Assembly (NCBI GenBank): GCA_017431955.1
Contig: JAFRKC010000005.1
Location: 169,954-233,953 of the forward strand
Source: Candidatus Saccharimonadota bacterium
GTDB lineage: Bacteria; Patescibacteriota; Saccharimonadia; Saccharimonadales; Saccharimonadaceae
Reading direction: 5' to 3'
DNA length: 64,000 nt
Positions 25,644 to 34,690 of this stretch are shown here, in pieces. The position numbers and the translations under genes were made by a program. The notes beneath the pieces were generated by a model. The model had not been told where the DNA came from. It saw nothing but the letters and a program-made list of their open reading frames with translations, and did no database searches. Position 1 is the stretch's first letter; each line of letters starts with the position of its first letter.

Positions 25644-26342
25644 CTAAACGGTGCTAGCGCTAAAACCGTCGTAATAGTTGGTTTTGATCTTTGGATGGCC
25701 GATTTTATTGGCAGCGGCAACAATTTCTTTAACATCATCAGTGATTTTATAAATTCTAAGATCTGGAGTTTTGATCAGTTTGTTCGGTAGCATTTTTGAT
25801 GCATAGAATTTGTCTAGTGGGCGCCAGAAAGATTTGCCAAACAAGAAAACCGGCATTTTTGGCATTTTACCTTCTTGCATCAAGATGATGATTTCGGTCA
25901 ATTCGTCCATAGTGCCGTAGCCGCCTGGGAAAAAGACATAGACTTTTGCAGACATAGCGAGCATAACTTTGCGGGCAAAGAAATATTTGAATTGAAGCAT
26001 ATCGGTAAGATATGGATTTGGATGTTGTTCGTGAGTTAAGGTAATATTGAGACCAATGGAACGGCCACCATATTCGTAGGCACCTTGGTTGGCAGCTTCC
26101 ATAACACCAGGGCCGCCGCCGGTAATAACGGTGTGACCATTTTGGGCGAGGAGCTGGCCAAGTTCGCGAGCTTTTTTGCAATATTTATTTTCTTGGGACA
26201 ATCTAGCGGATCCAAAAATCGTGACACCTTGTGGAAAAGTGCGAACGATTTTAAGTCCGTCGCTTAAATCTTTGGCGTAGGCGGAAGCACGCTCAAGGTC
26301 AGCGAGATTTAATTGTTCGATAGTATCATGATCGGCAAACAT
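25644..26342 (-). CDS. LOG-family protein (nucleotide 5'-monophosphate phosphoribohydrolase type)
   Basis: Rossmann-fold protein of the LOG / YgdH group, which hydrolyses nucleoside 5'-monophosphates to base and ribose 5-phosphate. The 232-residue product has the family's TGGGPGVMEAANQGA and PGGYGTMDELTE motifs, the latter with the catalytic Glu; Arg and Met preceding it (FARKVMLAMSA) also match. Last gene of gap-rpiB-rpe-pfkB-LOG, overlapping the pfkB stop by one base; Shine-Dalgarno AGGAG. In this setting it may recycle ribose from nucleotides into sugar phosphates (inference). Confidence 0.85.
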   Translation of the reverse strand: MFADHDTIEQLNLADLERASAYAKDLSDGLKIVRTFPQGVTIFGSARLSQENKYCKKARELGQLLAQNGHTVITGGGPGVMEAANQGAYEYGGRSIGLNITLTHEQHPNPYLTDMLQFKYFFARKVMLAMSAKVYVFFPGGYGTMDELTEIIILMQEGKMPKMPVFLFGKSFWRPLDKFYASKMLPNKLIKTPDLRIYKITDDVKEIVAAANKIGHPKIKTNYYDGFSASTV

Positions 26343-27307
26343 TATTTTATCTCCTGAATTGGCATCGGATGGAGCTTTTCCTCGCCGGTTAAAATACCTT
26401 TCTTAGCGCCAAGATTTTTGACTACAGAAGTAGAATTGGCGGCTCCAAAAATTAATGAATCTTTAAACGAAAATCCGTAAGCGAGATGCGCAAGAAAACC
26501 AGAGCCCATAGCGTCACCGGCGCCAGTAGCATCTTTTACTTTGACGTCTTCGTAAATGCCAAGACGGTAAGTCTCGATGCCATTAGTGGCGATAGCGCCC
26601 ATTGAAGCGTCGGTAATGATGACGGTCTGAACATAATTTGAAAGTTTGGATAGAAGTTCGGTCAAAAGTTGTCCAGGGACGATTTTGGCGGCTTCTTGTT
26701 TATTAACGATCAAAATGTCAACTTCATCTAAGAGTCCGATGAGCTTTTTCGGTTGTTCTAGCTCTAATAATCCAGGGTTAAACATAACTTTGCAGTTGAT
26801 TGAGTGGGCTTTTTCGAAGAAACGCAATAGCATGTCCATATCTCCACCAATAGTAGTAGCATAAAGCCAATCTGGTTGAATAAGATCTAAATCCGATTCA
26901 TCAAAATTATTAAATTTAGCAGAGGAGCCACGATGAGTTAGGATAGTGCGTTCGCCACTTCTGGCATCTAGTAGAATGACTGAACAGCCAGTTTTAAGTT
27001 TAGTAGAAAAACCAACATAGCTACTATCTATACCTTCATCGTCCAAAGTTTGCAGAATTGCTTCGCCGGCTGGATCTCTAGAGATATTGCCGATAAAAAT
27101 GGCTTCATGGCCATGCCTAGCAAAAGATGTGGCTGAATTGGTGCCGCCACCACCAACTTCATAAGATATTTTGTCGATATCTACTTTGCTGCCAATTTCC
27201 AATTTACCAAAGATTGATTGACCTTTATAGTCTGATGATACGAAATCGTCTTGATCTACAAGATAAATATCTTGTAGTGCCGACCCTAAACTAACGATTC
27301 TTGCCAT
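26342..27307 (-). CDS. PfkB-family carbohydrate/nucleoside kinase
   Basis: Ribokinase-fold sugar or nucleoside kinase of 321 residues. The N-terminal GGGGTNSATSFARHG matches PfkB signature 1 and the C-terminal VKDATGAGDAMGSGF is signature 2 with the catalytic Asp and anion hole. Substrate cannot be read from the sequence; ribokinase-like, adenosine-kinase-like or ribose-1-phosphate kinase roles are possible given the neighbouring rpe, rpiB and LOG genes. Start overlaps the rpe stop by one base, so it is translationally coupled. Confidence 0.87.
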   Translation of the reverse strand: MARIVSLGSALQDIYLVDQDDFVSSDYKGQSIFGKLEIGSKVDIDKISYEVGGGGTNSATSFARHGHEAIFIGNISRDPAGEAILQTLDDEGIDSSYVGFSTKLKTGCSVILLDARSGERTILTHRGSSAKFNNFDESDLDLIQPDWLYATTIGGDMDMLLRFFEKAHSINCKVMFNPGLLELEQPKKLIGLLDEVDILIVNKQEAAKIVPGQLLTELLSKLSNYVQTVIITDASMGAIATNGIETYRLGIYEDVKVKDATGAGDAMGSGFLAHLAYGFSFKDSLIFGAANSTSVVKNLGAKKGILTGEEKLHPMPIQEIK

Positions 27308-27963
27308 TATAAGACCACCCCATTTTTATCTAACTCCTCAGTAAGTTGTTTAAAGGCTTCTGGAGCATTTTGAGCATGACTAATTGCACTACCAACATTA
27401 ATAACGTCAATGCCGCTATGGGCAAGCGCGCGGACATTAGAAAGATTAGCTCCGCCATCCCATCCGATTTCGATATTTGATTTAATAGAACGAATGATTT
27501 CAACTTTTTCGGTCTGTAAAAGATCGGCCTCTCCGCCTTGCAAACCGAGTTTACCAGAAAAGATAAGCGCATGATCGGCTGCTTCGATGTATTTTTTGAA
27601 TTTTTCGCTTCCAGGATAGGTCTGCTTTAAGAAGGCAACGCCGGTTTTGATTCCAGCTTCTTTTAGCTTATCGAAAATTGGTATTAAATCTTCGCTAACT
27701 TCGCAGTGAAAGATACATAGTGATGGATTGACTTTGATGATGGTTTGTAAATGTTTGGATGGGTTTGTAACCATCATGTGGACGTCGCAAGTAGTTTGAT
27801 CCTTGTTCCACCAGATATTTGATTCGTCGATGGTTTGGTTTTGAGCAAACTCACCATCGGTGATATCCACTTGAATGCGTTTAGCAAAGTTGTTGTAGAC
27901 TTCGATATAACGACGATATTGACTAATATCGGTGGCAAGCACTGCTGGTACGATTACTGCCAT
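27307..27963 (-). CDS. rpe: Ribulose-phosphate 3-epimerase
   Basis: TIM-barrel enzyme interconverting ribulose 5-phosphate and xylulose 5-phosphate. The 218-residue product has IQVDITDGEF (usually H/VDVMDG), the metal-binding VHMMVTNP, GVAFLKQ in place of GV.l.p, and the phosphate site IGWDGGANLSN and NVGSAI. The motifs are somewhat divergent: Ile-Thr replaces Met in the VD-MDG motif. Coupled by one-base overlaps to rpiB and pfkB. Confidence 0.88.
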   Translation of the reverse strand: MAVIVPAVLATDISQYRRYIEVYNNFAKRIQVDITDGEFAQNQTIDESNIWWNKDQTTCDVHMMVTNPSKHLQTIIKVNPSLCIFHCEVSEDLIPIFDKLKEAGIKTGVAFLKQTYPGSEKFKKYIEAADHALIFSGKLGLQGGEADLLQTEKVEIIRSIKSNIEIGWDGGANLSNVRALAHSGIDVINVGSAISHAQNAPEAFKQLTEELDKNGVVL

Positions 27964-28406
27964 TACATAACCTCCTCGTCTAAGCGATTGTTACGGCGCA
28001 CTAGGCGTTCTTCATTTAAGAATTGCGTGTTTAAAAAGACGTCTGCGATGTTTTTCATATTTTCTAGGTCTTGGTAATCAGAGGATAGGCAGAGAACGTT
28101 GGCGTCATTATGCTCCCGTCCCAATTTGGCTAGGTCTATGTTGTAGCCAACGATGGCACGGACACCTTTGAAGCGATTAGCTTGAATGGATATACCGTGA
28201 GCGGAGCCACAAAGCAAGATGCCTTTACTGCCAGGATTTCCTAGCACTGCTTTCGCAACACGAATAGCAAAATCGTTATAGTCATCGGTTTCTTGATAAA
28301 TTTCAGCGCCAAGGTCGATAACTTCATAGTTTTGCTTGAAGTAATCGGCGAGTTGGTTCTTTTTCTCAAACCCGCGATGATCTGCACCGATGAAAAGTTT
28401 TGTCAT
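27963..28406 (-). CDS. rpiB: Ribose-5-phosphate isomerase B
   Basis: Interconverts ribose 5-phosphate and ribulose 5-phosphate. The 147-residue product matches RpiB/LacAB: IGADHRGFEKKNQL at the start, the phosphate-binding GILLCGSAHGISIQANR, where Ser replaces the usual Thr of CGTG and Ala the second Gly, and RAIVGYN, then REHNDANVLCLSS. The ATG at 28406 directly follows the TGA of gap, so translation is coupled. Confidence 0.92.
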   Translation of the reverse strand: MTKLFIGADHRGFEKKNQLADYFKQNYEVIDLGAEIYQETDDYNDFAIRVAKAVLGNPGSKGILLCGSAHGISIQANRFKGVRAIVGYNIDLAKLGREHNDANVLCLSSDYQDLENMKNIADVFLNTQFLNEERLVRRNNRLDEEVM

Positions 28407-29420
<1,014 letters not shown>

Positions 29421-29438
29421 CTAATATACTTGAGTTTA

Positions 29439-29467
29439 ATTATATATTAGGCGATAGCTTTTTGCAA
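29439..29467 (-). promoter_or_regulatory. Promoter of the gap operon
   Basis: TTGCAA (29462-29467), 17-base spacer, TATAAT (29439-29444). Leader of about 20 bases with AGGAGG. Confidence 0.7.
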
Positions 29468-29505
29468 TAAAAACGCTCCTGCTTAAAATTAACAGGGGCG
29501 TTTTT
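29468..29505 (-). terminator. Intrinsic terminator of rpsL-rpsG
   Basis: Imperfect stem ACGCcCCTG / CAGGaGCGT on the minus strand, loop of about 11 bases, then TTTTTATT. Its T run abuts the gap promoter. Confidence 0.82.
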
Positions 29506-29522
29506 GCTATTTTTTATATGCT

Positions 29523-30002
29523 TTAAGCGCGGGCAAAATGCGCGAAAGCGCGGTTTGCTTCGGCCATGCGGTGGCAGTCTTCTTTTTTCTTGAAAGCAGC
29601 GCCAGTTTCGTTGTAAGCATCGATAATTTCGAGCTCAAGACGTTTACTATAAGGCATACCTTGGCGAGCGCGAGCAGATTGTACTAGCCAAGAAAAGGCA
29701 AAGTGTAATTGGCGATGGCCCGAAATTGGGAATGGGATTTGATAGTTAGCACCACCAACACGGCGGGATTTAACTTCAAAATCTGGAGAAACGTTAGCGA
29801 GGGCCTTTTCGAAAACTTCGACAGGATTTTCGCTACCGAGTTTTTTGGCAGCGCCTTCTAGGGCAGCATAAACTGCGCGTTCAGCAGCTTGTTTTTTGCC
29901 GTCGAGCATGGATTTATTGATGAGGCGTTGAACCAAAATTGATTGATATTTGCGATCTGGGAGGACTTTGCGCTCCAAAGATTTAGTAGTTTTGCGTGGC
30001 AT
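29523..30002 (-). CDS. rpsG: 30S ribosomal protein S7
   Basis: Primary 16S rRNA-binding protein that starts assembly of the small-subunit head. The 159-residue product begins MPRKTTKSLERKVLPDRKY and contains the conserved GGANYQIP and RAIRWL-equivalent SWLVQSARAR segments, ending in FAHFARA. Two bases after rpsL in the usual str-operon order. The expected fusA and tuf genes do not follow: gap lies downstream after a terminator. Confidence 0.97.
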   Translation of the reverse strand: MPRKTTKSLERKVLPDRKYQSILVQRLINKSMLDGKKQAAERAVYAALEGAAKKLGSENPVEVFEKALANVSPDFEVKSRRVGGANYQIPFPISGHRQLHFAFSWLVQSARARQGMPYSKRLELEIIDAYNETGAAFKKKEDCHRMAEANRAFAHFARA

Positions 30003-30004
30003 AA

Positions 30005-30418
30005 TTACTTATCCTCCTTTTTGGCACCGTATTTAGAGCGGCCTTGTTTGCGGCCTTGGACGCCTTGAAGATCGAGGGTACCACGAACGATGTGATAGCG
30101 TACACCTGGAAGATCAGGAACACGACCACCACGAACTAGCACAACAGCGTGCTCCTGGAGGTTGTGGCCTTCGCCACCGATGTAAGCCCAAACTTCTTGA
30201 CCGTTAGTCAAACGGACACGAGCAACTTTACGAAGAGCTGAGTTTGGTTTCTTAGGTGTTTTGGTGGTTACTTTGATACAAACGCCACGTTTGAGTGGGG
30301 CAGCTTGATCATAGTAACGGGTTTTAAGTGTGTTTACGATTGAACCTAGTGCTGGAGCCTTGGATTTTTTGGCTGAGCTTTTTCTAGGTTTACGAATCAA
30401 CTGATTAATAGTTGGCAC
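30005..30418 (-). CDS. rpsL: 30S ribosomal protein S12
   Basis: Decoding-centre protein. The 137-residue product starts [13 protein letters not shown] and has [15 protein letters not shown], the streptomycin-site loop [11 protein letters not shown], and [14 protein letters not shown] with the PDLPGVRYH motif. The start codon is GTG at 30418; AAGGA lies 11 bases upstream. Preceded by a consensus promoter and a leader of about 85 bases. Confidence 0.97.
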   Translation of the reverse strand: MPTINQLIRKPRKSSAKKSKAPALGSIVNTLKTRYYDQAAPLKRGVCIKVTTKTPKKPNSALRKVARVRLTNGQEVWAYIGGEGHNLQEHAVVLVRGGRVPDLPGVRYHIVRGTLDLQGVQGRKQGRSKYGAKKEDK

Positions 30419-30534
30419 AGTTAAAATAATCCTTAATTATAAGTTAATATTGATTTGCCTGGTTGTTTACAGCAATAACAATCAAGCGTGAAACTCTTAC
30501 TTTGTATTATACAGGTTAGGGGTTAAAAAGTCAA
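30419..30534 (-). promoter_or_regulatory. rpsL promoter and structured leader
   Basis: TTGACT (30529-30534), 17-base spacer, TATAAT (30506-30511), directly after the trigger-factor stop. The leader can fold: TTGATT pairs with AATCAA further down, with a possible inner TTGC/GCAA helix. A ribosomal-protein feedback site is plausible but not shown. Confidence 0.65.
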
Positions 30535-30536
30535 GC

Positions 30537-31814
30537 TTATCCTTGAGCTTTGACGAGAAATTCGAGAGTTTTTTCGATGGTGAGGCGATTTTTGACTTCC
30601 ATGCGGACTTTTGGGTCCTTAAGATTGTTGATTGCCTCTGGCGACTTTTGATAAACGTCTCTTAGTTCGGCGATTTTGGCATCGACAGTGTTGTCGTCTA
30701 CAGTGATTTTTTGGTCTCTGGCTAGAACTTGAAGCGCAAGTGAGGCTTTGACTCTGGTTTCAGCGACTTTTTTGGCTTCTTTTTCCCAATCTTCTTCGGA
30801 TTGACCAACTTGTTTTAGATAATCGTCGAAACTCATACCACGAGAAGCGGCGTTGCGACTGATGTCATCTCTGATAAAATTGAGCTGATCAGAGATAAGA
30901 ATTTCTGGCACTGGGATTTTGGATTTTGCTACGAGTGCGTCTACGAGATCGTTTTTGTATTTTTCGTTAGCCTTGTGCTCATTTTGGGCTTCTAGATTTT
31001 TCTTAATATCAGCTTCGAGTTCTTGTATAGTCTTAAATGGGCCGCATTTTTTGGCTAGTTCATCGTCTTTAGCTGGTTTAATAACTTCGTTGACTTGTTT
31101 TAGTAAGACTTCGAAAGTGACTTTTTTGCCAGCGAGATTTTTAACATGATATTCTTTAGGGAAAGTGAGATCGAGATTGAATTTGTCGCCAGATTCGTGG
31201 CCGACGATTCCCTCTTCAAAACCTGGAATAAACTGTTTTGAGCCAAGACCTAGGGCAAAATCTTTGGCAGTGCCACCATCAAAGGCTTTGTTGTCTTTTT
31301 TGCCGACAAAATCAATAATGACTTCATCGCCAAGTTTAGCAGCTTTTTTAGCAGCTTTTTTATCGGCATAGGCACCACGAATATTTTCGATGACTTCATC
31401 GATATCTTTTTGGCTAGCTTTAGTTTCGACTTTTTTAACTTTGAGATTTTTGAAAGCACCGAGTTTGATTTCTGGGAGGATATCTGATGTAGCAAGATAT
31501 TCGGCAGTTTCGTTTGGTACATATTTAATGACGTTTACTTCTGGCATCATAAGTGGAGATTGCTTGGCTTCTTCGAAAGCTACTGGAATAGTTGAGCGAA
31601 TAGCAATTTCGAGTGCAGCGTTATTGATCTCGTTTGGATCGAGATTTTTTTCAGCAACAGATGCTGGAACTTTGCCTTTTCTAAAGCCCTGAACTTTAAC
31701 ATCTTTAGCAAGATATTCAATGGCTTTTTTGCGTGCAGCAGATAAATCTTTTTCGTCGAGGACGACTTTAATTTCCACCCTAGTTTCGGATATTTTTTTA
31801 GTTGTAGTTTTCAT
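30537..31814 (-). CDS. tig: Trigger factor, peptidyl-prolyl isomerase chaperone
   Basis: Ribosome-bound chaperone that meets nascent chains at the exit tunnel. The 425-residue product has the ribosome-docking signature near residues 41-46 (GFRKGKVP), the FKBP-type PPIase domain (about 150-240, starting LGDEVIIDFVGKKD), and the helical C-terminal chaperone arms. TATAAT (31822-31827) ends 7 bases before the ATG and overlaps the stop codon of the upstream oxidase gene; no Shine-Dalgarno site. Confidence 0.95.
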   Translation of the reverse strand: MKTTTKKISETRVEIKVVLDEKDLSAARKKAIEYLAKDVKVQGFRKGKVPASVAEKNLDPNEINNAALEIAIRSTIPVAFEEAKQSPLMMPEVNVIKYVPNETAEYLATSDILPEIKLGAFKNLKVKKVETKASQKDIDEVIENIRGAYADKKAAKKAAKLGDEVIIDFVGKKDNKAFDGGTAKDFALGLGSKQFIPGFEEGIVGHESGDKFNLDLTFPKEYHVKNLAGKKVTFEVLLKQVNEVIKPAKDDELAKKCGPFKTIQELEADIKKNLEAQNEHKANEKYKNDLVDALVAKSKIPVPEILISDQLNFIRDDISRNAASRGMSFDDYLKQVGQSEEDWEKEAKKVAETRVKASLALQVLARDQKITVDDNTVDAKIAELRDVYQKSPEAINNLKDPKVRMEVKNRLTIEKTLEFLVKAQG

Positions 31815-31821
31815 GGGGCCA

Positions 31822-31827
31822 ATTATA
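31822..31827 (-). promoter_or_regulatory. -10 box of tig
   Basis: TATAAT ending 7 bases before the ATG at 31814, overlapping the stop codon (31823-31825) of the FAD-oxidase gene. Confidence 0.6.
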
Positions 31828-33439
31828 TCACAATGTGGTCGTCGTAAGAAGTGCGGAGGCTTTTAATAACCTGTTTTTGGTCAACTCCAATTTTGATGTC
31901 TGGGTTTAAGATGTTGTTTGGATCAAATATTTCTTTGACCTTTCTGTATAGTTCTCTTCGTTCTGAGCCCATTGCTGGGGTAGTAACTAGAGCTTTGCTG
32001 CGACCTTCTGGTGAGCCGCCAGTGAATGAACCTTTGTGCCTCAAAATTACTTCATTGAATACCCTGATTAAGCTGATAATCAGTGGTTCTATGGCCTTGT
32101 CGTCTTCATCTTTTTTTGGCATTAACATTTCTAGTTTAATATCTGGTCTGACATAATAGTTTTCGGTTGCAAATGAACCAAATAATGGAAGTGTGACTTT
32201 AAAGCTTTTTTCGATTCGGGCAAGATCATCCATAAATGAGCTGAGTTCGTCGGCTGGAATATAAAAATCATCTAAGAATCCGATTCTTTCGCCACGAGCA
32301 TCACTGTTTAGATAATTATTGAGCGCTCCAATGAGTTCTTTAAGATAGATTTGATTTTCTTTGTCTTCGACGAAGAAGTTAGATCTCCTTGGTAAATGCT
32401 CTAGACAAAGGCTAAAGTTTTTGGAATTTTTCTTTTGGCCGTCGTTGAAGTTGACTACCACTAAGAAGCCATCATCGATAGGTTTTTTGGTGATGAATTT
32501 GAGTTTCTTGCCATATTCTTCAGATTTTTCGAAGATGCGCATATCATAAATGCTAGCTTCGGCTGGCCTGAGCGATAAGGAGAATTGAAGGAATTCTATG
32601 GCCTTGCTAATGGAATCAAATGTGACGAGTAAATGTCTGGATGGTGCTGGCATAACGTCGCAGCGTAAAATAACTTCTGAAATTATACCTAATGTGCCTT
32701 GAGAAGCTAAAAATAGTGGGGCGAGATCAAAATCTTTACCAGTTTTGATACAAGTGATAGCTGGGTAACCACTAGAATCGTAGCTGCTATTACTAAGACC
32801 AGCAATAGCTTGTTTTTGTTCCGATAATAAATTGTCAATATTTTTATAAATCTTACCCTCAAAAGTTTTACCGCTTTTCAGCTGTTCTACTTTTTTGTGA
32901 TTTATCTTGATGGTCTGGAGTCGATCTCCGTTTGACAAGATAATTTCAAGGCGTTCTATATGTTTAATAATGCCGCCGTATTTTGAAGCAAAAGAATCTA
33001 CCTGACAGTTAGCAATAATTCCGCCGATAGTGTGGTCTGGATGAGTATTGATAGAAACAGAAAGCCCATGTAGAGCCAGAGCGGAGTTTAATTGTCCGAG
33101 TGTAACACCAGCTTCAACGCGAACCAGTCTGCTGCGGGGGTCAATTTCTTTGATGTGGTTCATTTTTTCCATAGAAATCAACATGCCGTTTGTGAGATCA
33201 GCACCGGTTTTGTCTAAGCCACTACCTCTTACAGAAATTGGGAGTTTATAGTTTTTGAGAGCTAGTTGATTAAGGAAAGTTAAGATTCTACTGACGTCTT
33301 TGGTGTTTTCTGGCAGTGCTACAAAGCGAGGTTTTATTTTAAATATAGATCTGTCCGTGGAGTATGCATCAAGAATAGAGTCTTTGTCAAAGACGTTTCC
33401 AGAAATATATTGATTTAGATAACTTGCTACTTTATTCAA
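31823..33439 (-). CDS. FAD-linked oxidase (GlcD/D-lactate dehydrogenase-like)
   Basis: 538-residue flavoprotein of the PCMH/FAD_binding_4 family. The FAD-binding domain is marked by PISVRGSGLDKTGADLTNG (about residues 68-86), VRVEAGVTLGQLNSAL and HPDHTIGGIIANC. The C-terminal part resembles FAD-linked oxidase C domains. No 4Fe-4S domain is present. Oxidation of D-lactate or another 2-hydroxy acid is likely, substrate unknown. The start is TTG at 33439, preceded by AAAGGGTGG. A TATAAT lies about 30 bases upstream. Confidence 0.85.
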   Translation of the reverse strand: MNKVASYLNQYISGNVFDKDSILDAYSTDRSIFKIKPRFVALPENTKDVSRILTFLNQLALKNYKLPISVRGSGLDKTGADLTNGMLISMEKMNHIKEIDPRSRLVRVEAGVTLGQLNSALALHGLSVSINTHPDHTIGGIIANCQVDSFASKYGGIIKHIERLEIILSNGDRLQTIKINHKKVEQLKSGKTFEGKIYKNIDNLLSEQKQAIAGLSNSSYDSSGYPAITCIKTGKDFDLAPLFLASQGTLGIISEVILRCDVMPAPSRHLLVTFDSISKAIEFLQFSLSLRPAEASIYDMRIFEKSEEYGKKLKFITKKPIDDGFLVVVNFNDGQKKNSKNFSLCLEHLPRRSNFFVEDKENQIYLKELIGALNNYLNSDARGERIGFLDDFYIPADELSSFMDDLARIEKSFKVTLPLFGSFATENYYVRPDIKLEMLMPKKDEDDKAIEPLIISLIRVFNEVILRHKGSFTGGSPEGRSKALVTTPAMGSERRELYRKVKEIFDPNNILNPDIKIGVDQKQVIKSLRTSYDDHIVI

Positions 33440-33478
33440 AATACCACCCTTTAATAAATTAATTATAGCATAAGAAAT

Positions 33479-34090
33479 TTAAATTGAAAAAAGTTTTTTA
33501 ATTTTTTCTTGAATTTCGGTTGGTGTCGGGGATGCATCTAGAGTTTTGACATTGAATTTTTTGGCTATTTTGAGGTAGGCCGAGTCGACTGCGTGTTGAA
33601 AATCCATGGATTTTGATTCAAAAGTATCTTTGGATGAATTGTCGTCGCGGGTTGTTTCTCTTGTGAGCCTAGTGTCGTCGTCTAAGGTAAGAATGACAGA
33701 ATGAGTTGGGTTAATGTAGCTCTTTGGCATGAAGTTGCTGGTAATTTCGATAATTTTGTCGATTGAAACGCCTTGGCCGTAGCCTTGATAAGCCAGAGTA
33801 GACCACCAGTTACGAGCGGATATAACTACGCCGCCAGCTCGAAGCGTTGGTTCGGCAATTTTTTGCCAAAGCTCTAATCTTGCAGCGGTAAAAAGTAAGA
33901 CGTGGCTTTCTGGCTCCAAGTTGTATTTTTTATTTTTGATGATTTCTCGGAGCATATGAGCGGATTCTAAATCGCCGTCCGGCTCGTGGATGGTAACAAC
34001 CTTTTTGCCTTGTTTTTTGAAATAATCGGCCAGCATTTCTACTTGAGTAGATTTGCCGGTGGCATCTTGACCTTCAATAACGATATACAT
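33479..34090 (-). CDS. tmk: Thymidylate kinase
   Basis: Phosphorylates dTMP to dTDP. The 203-residue product opens with the P-loop VIEGQDATGKSTQVEML, has the dTMP-binding ARNWWSTLAYQGYG region (DRY/DRYVDSS is altered to ARNWWST), and ends in a short helical tail. The altered DR(Y/H) motif and Glu-Gln change in the P-loop (EGQDATGKS rather than EGxDGAGKS) make it divergent. ATG at 34090 overlaps the tdk stop, so the two salvage kinases are coupled. Confidence 0.87.
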   Translation of the reverse strand: MYIVIEGQDATGKSTQVEMLADYFKKQGKKVVTIHEPDGDLESAHMLREIIKNKKYNLEPESHVLLFTAARLELWQKIAEPTLRAGGVVISARNWWSTLAYQGYGQGVSIDKIIEITSNFMPKSYINPTHSVILTLDDDTRLTRETTRDDNSSKDTFESKSMDFQHAVDSAYLKIAKKFNVKTLDASPTPTEIQEKIKKLFSI

Positions 34091-34680
34091 TATTTTTCTC
34101 CTGTGCGATATTTTTCAATGCAGGCTGGGCAAAGTGCACGGTAAACAATTTCACTTTTGCCATCATCAATTAAAATGTCTGGGCCATCAAGCACGATTTT
34201 GCCGTTTAGAAATCTGCAGTTGGCAGTAGCTTTGTGACCGCATTCGCAAATGGTTTTAATTTCTTCGATGTCATGTGCGATTTGTAATAACCTAGTTGCA
34301 CCTTCAAAACCGCCGTCAGTTTGCTTGAAATTAAGTCTGAGGCCGTAGGCCATGACTGGGATGTCGAGTTTAATGGTAATCATCATAAGTTCGTCAGCTT
34401 GCTCTTTAGTCATAAATTGAGCTTCATCAACAAGTATGCAAGCAACATCAGAAAAGTCCTTTTCAACTTTTTCTAGGATATTAGTATTTTTATCAAAACA
34501 AAAATCGGTTTCGCGTTCTGGGCCAATGCGAGTTAATAATTTGGTGCCGTTTTTGGAGTCAGTTGCTGGTTTGATCACACAAACTTTGTGTCCGCGTTCT
34601 TCGTAATTAAAAGCAACTTGAAGGAGCTGCATAGTTTTGCCACATCCCATTGCTCCATATCGAAAATATAATTTTGCCAT
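34090..34680 (-). CDS. tdk: Thymidine kinase
   Basis: Type II thymidine kinase, first step of thymidine salvage. The ATG at 34680 is chosen over the longer frame because the family starts with the strand leading into the P-loop (MAKLYFRYGAMGCGKT). Walker A GAMGCGKTMQLLQ, Asp-Glu of VDEAQFM as catalytic base region, lasso-loop YGLRLNF, and zinc-binding cysteines in CECGHKA and LCPACIEKY, the first pair being CxC rather than the usual CxxC. About 196 residues. Linked to tmk by overlapping codons. Confidence 0.93.
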   Translation of the reverse strand: MAKLYFRYGAMGCGKTMQLLQVAFNYEERGHKVCVIKPATDSKNGTKLLTRIGPERETDFCFDKNTNILEKVEKDFSDVACILVDEAQFMTKEQADELMMITIKLDIPVMAYGLRLNFKQTDGGFEGATRLLQIAHDIEEIKTICECGHKATANCRFLNGKIVLDGPDILIDDGKSEIVYRALCPACIEKYRTGEK

Positions 34681-34690
34681 AGTTAGATTA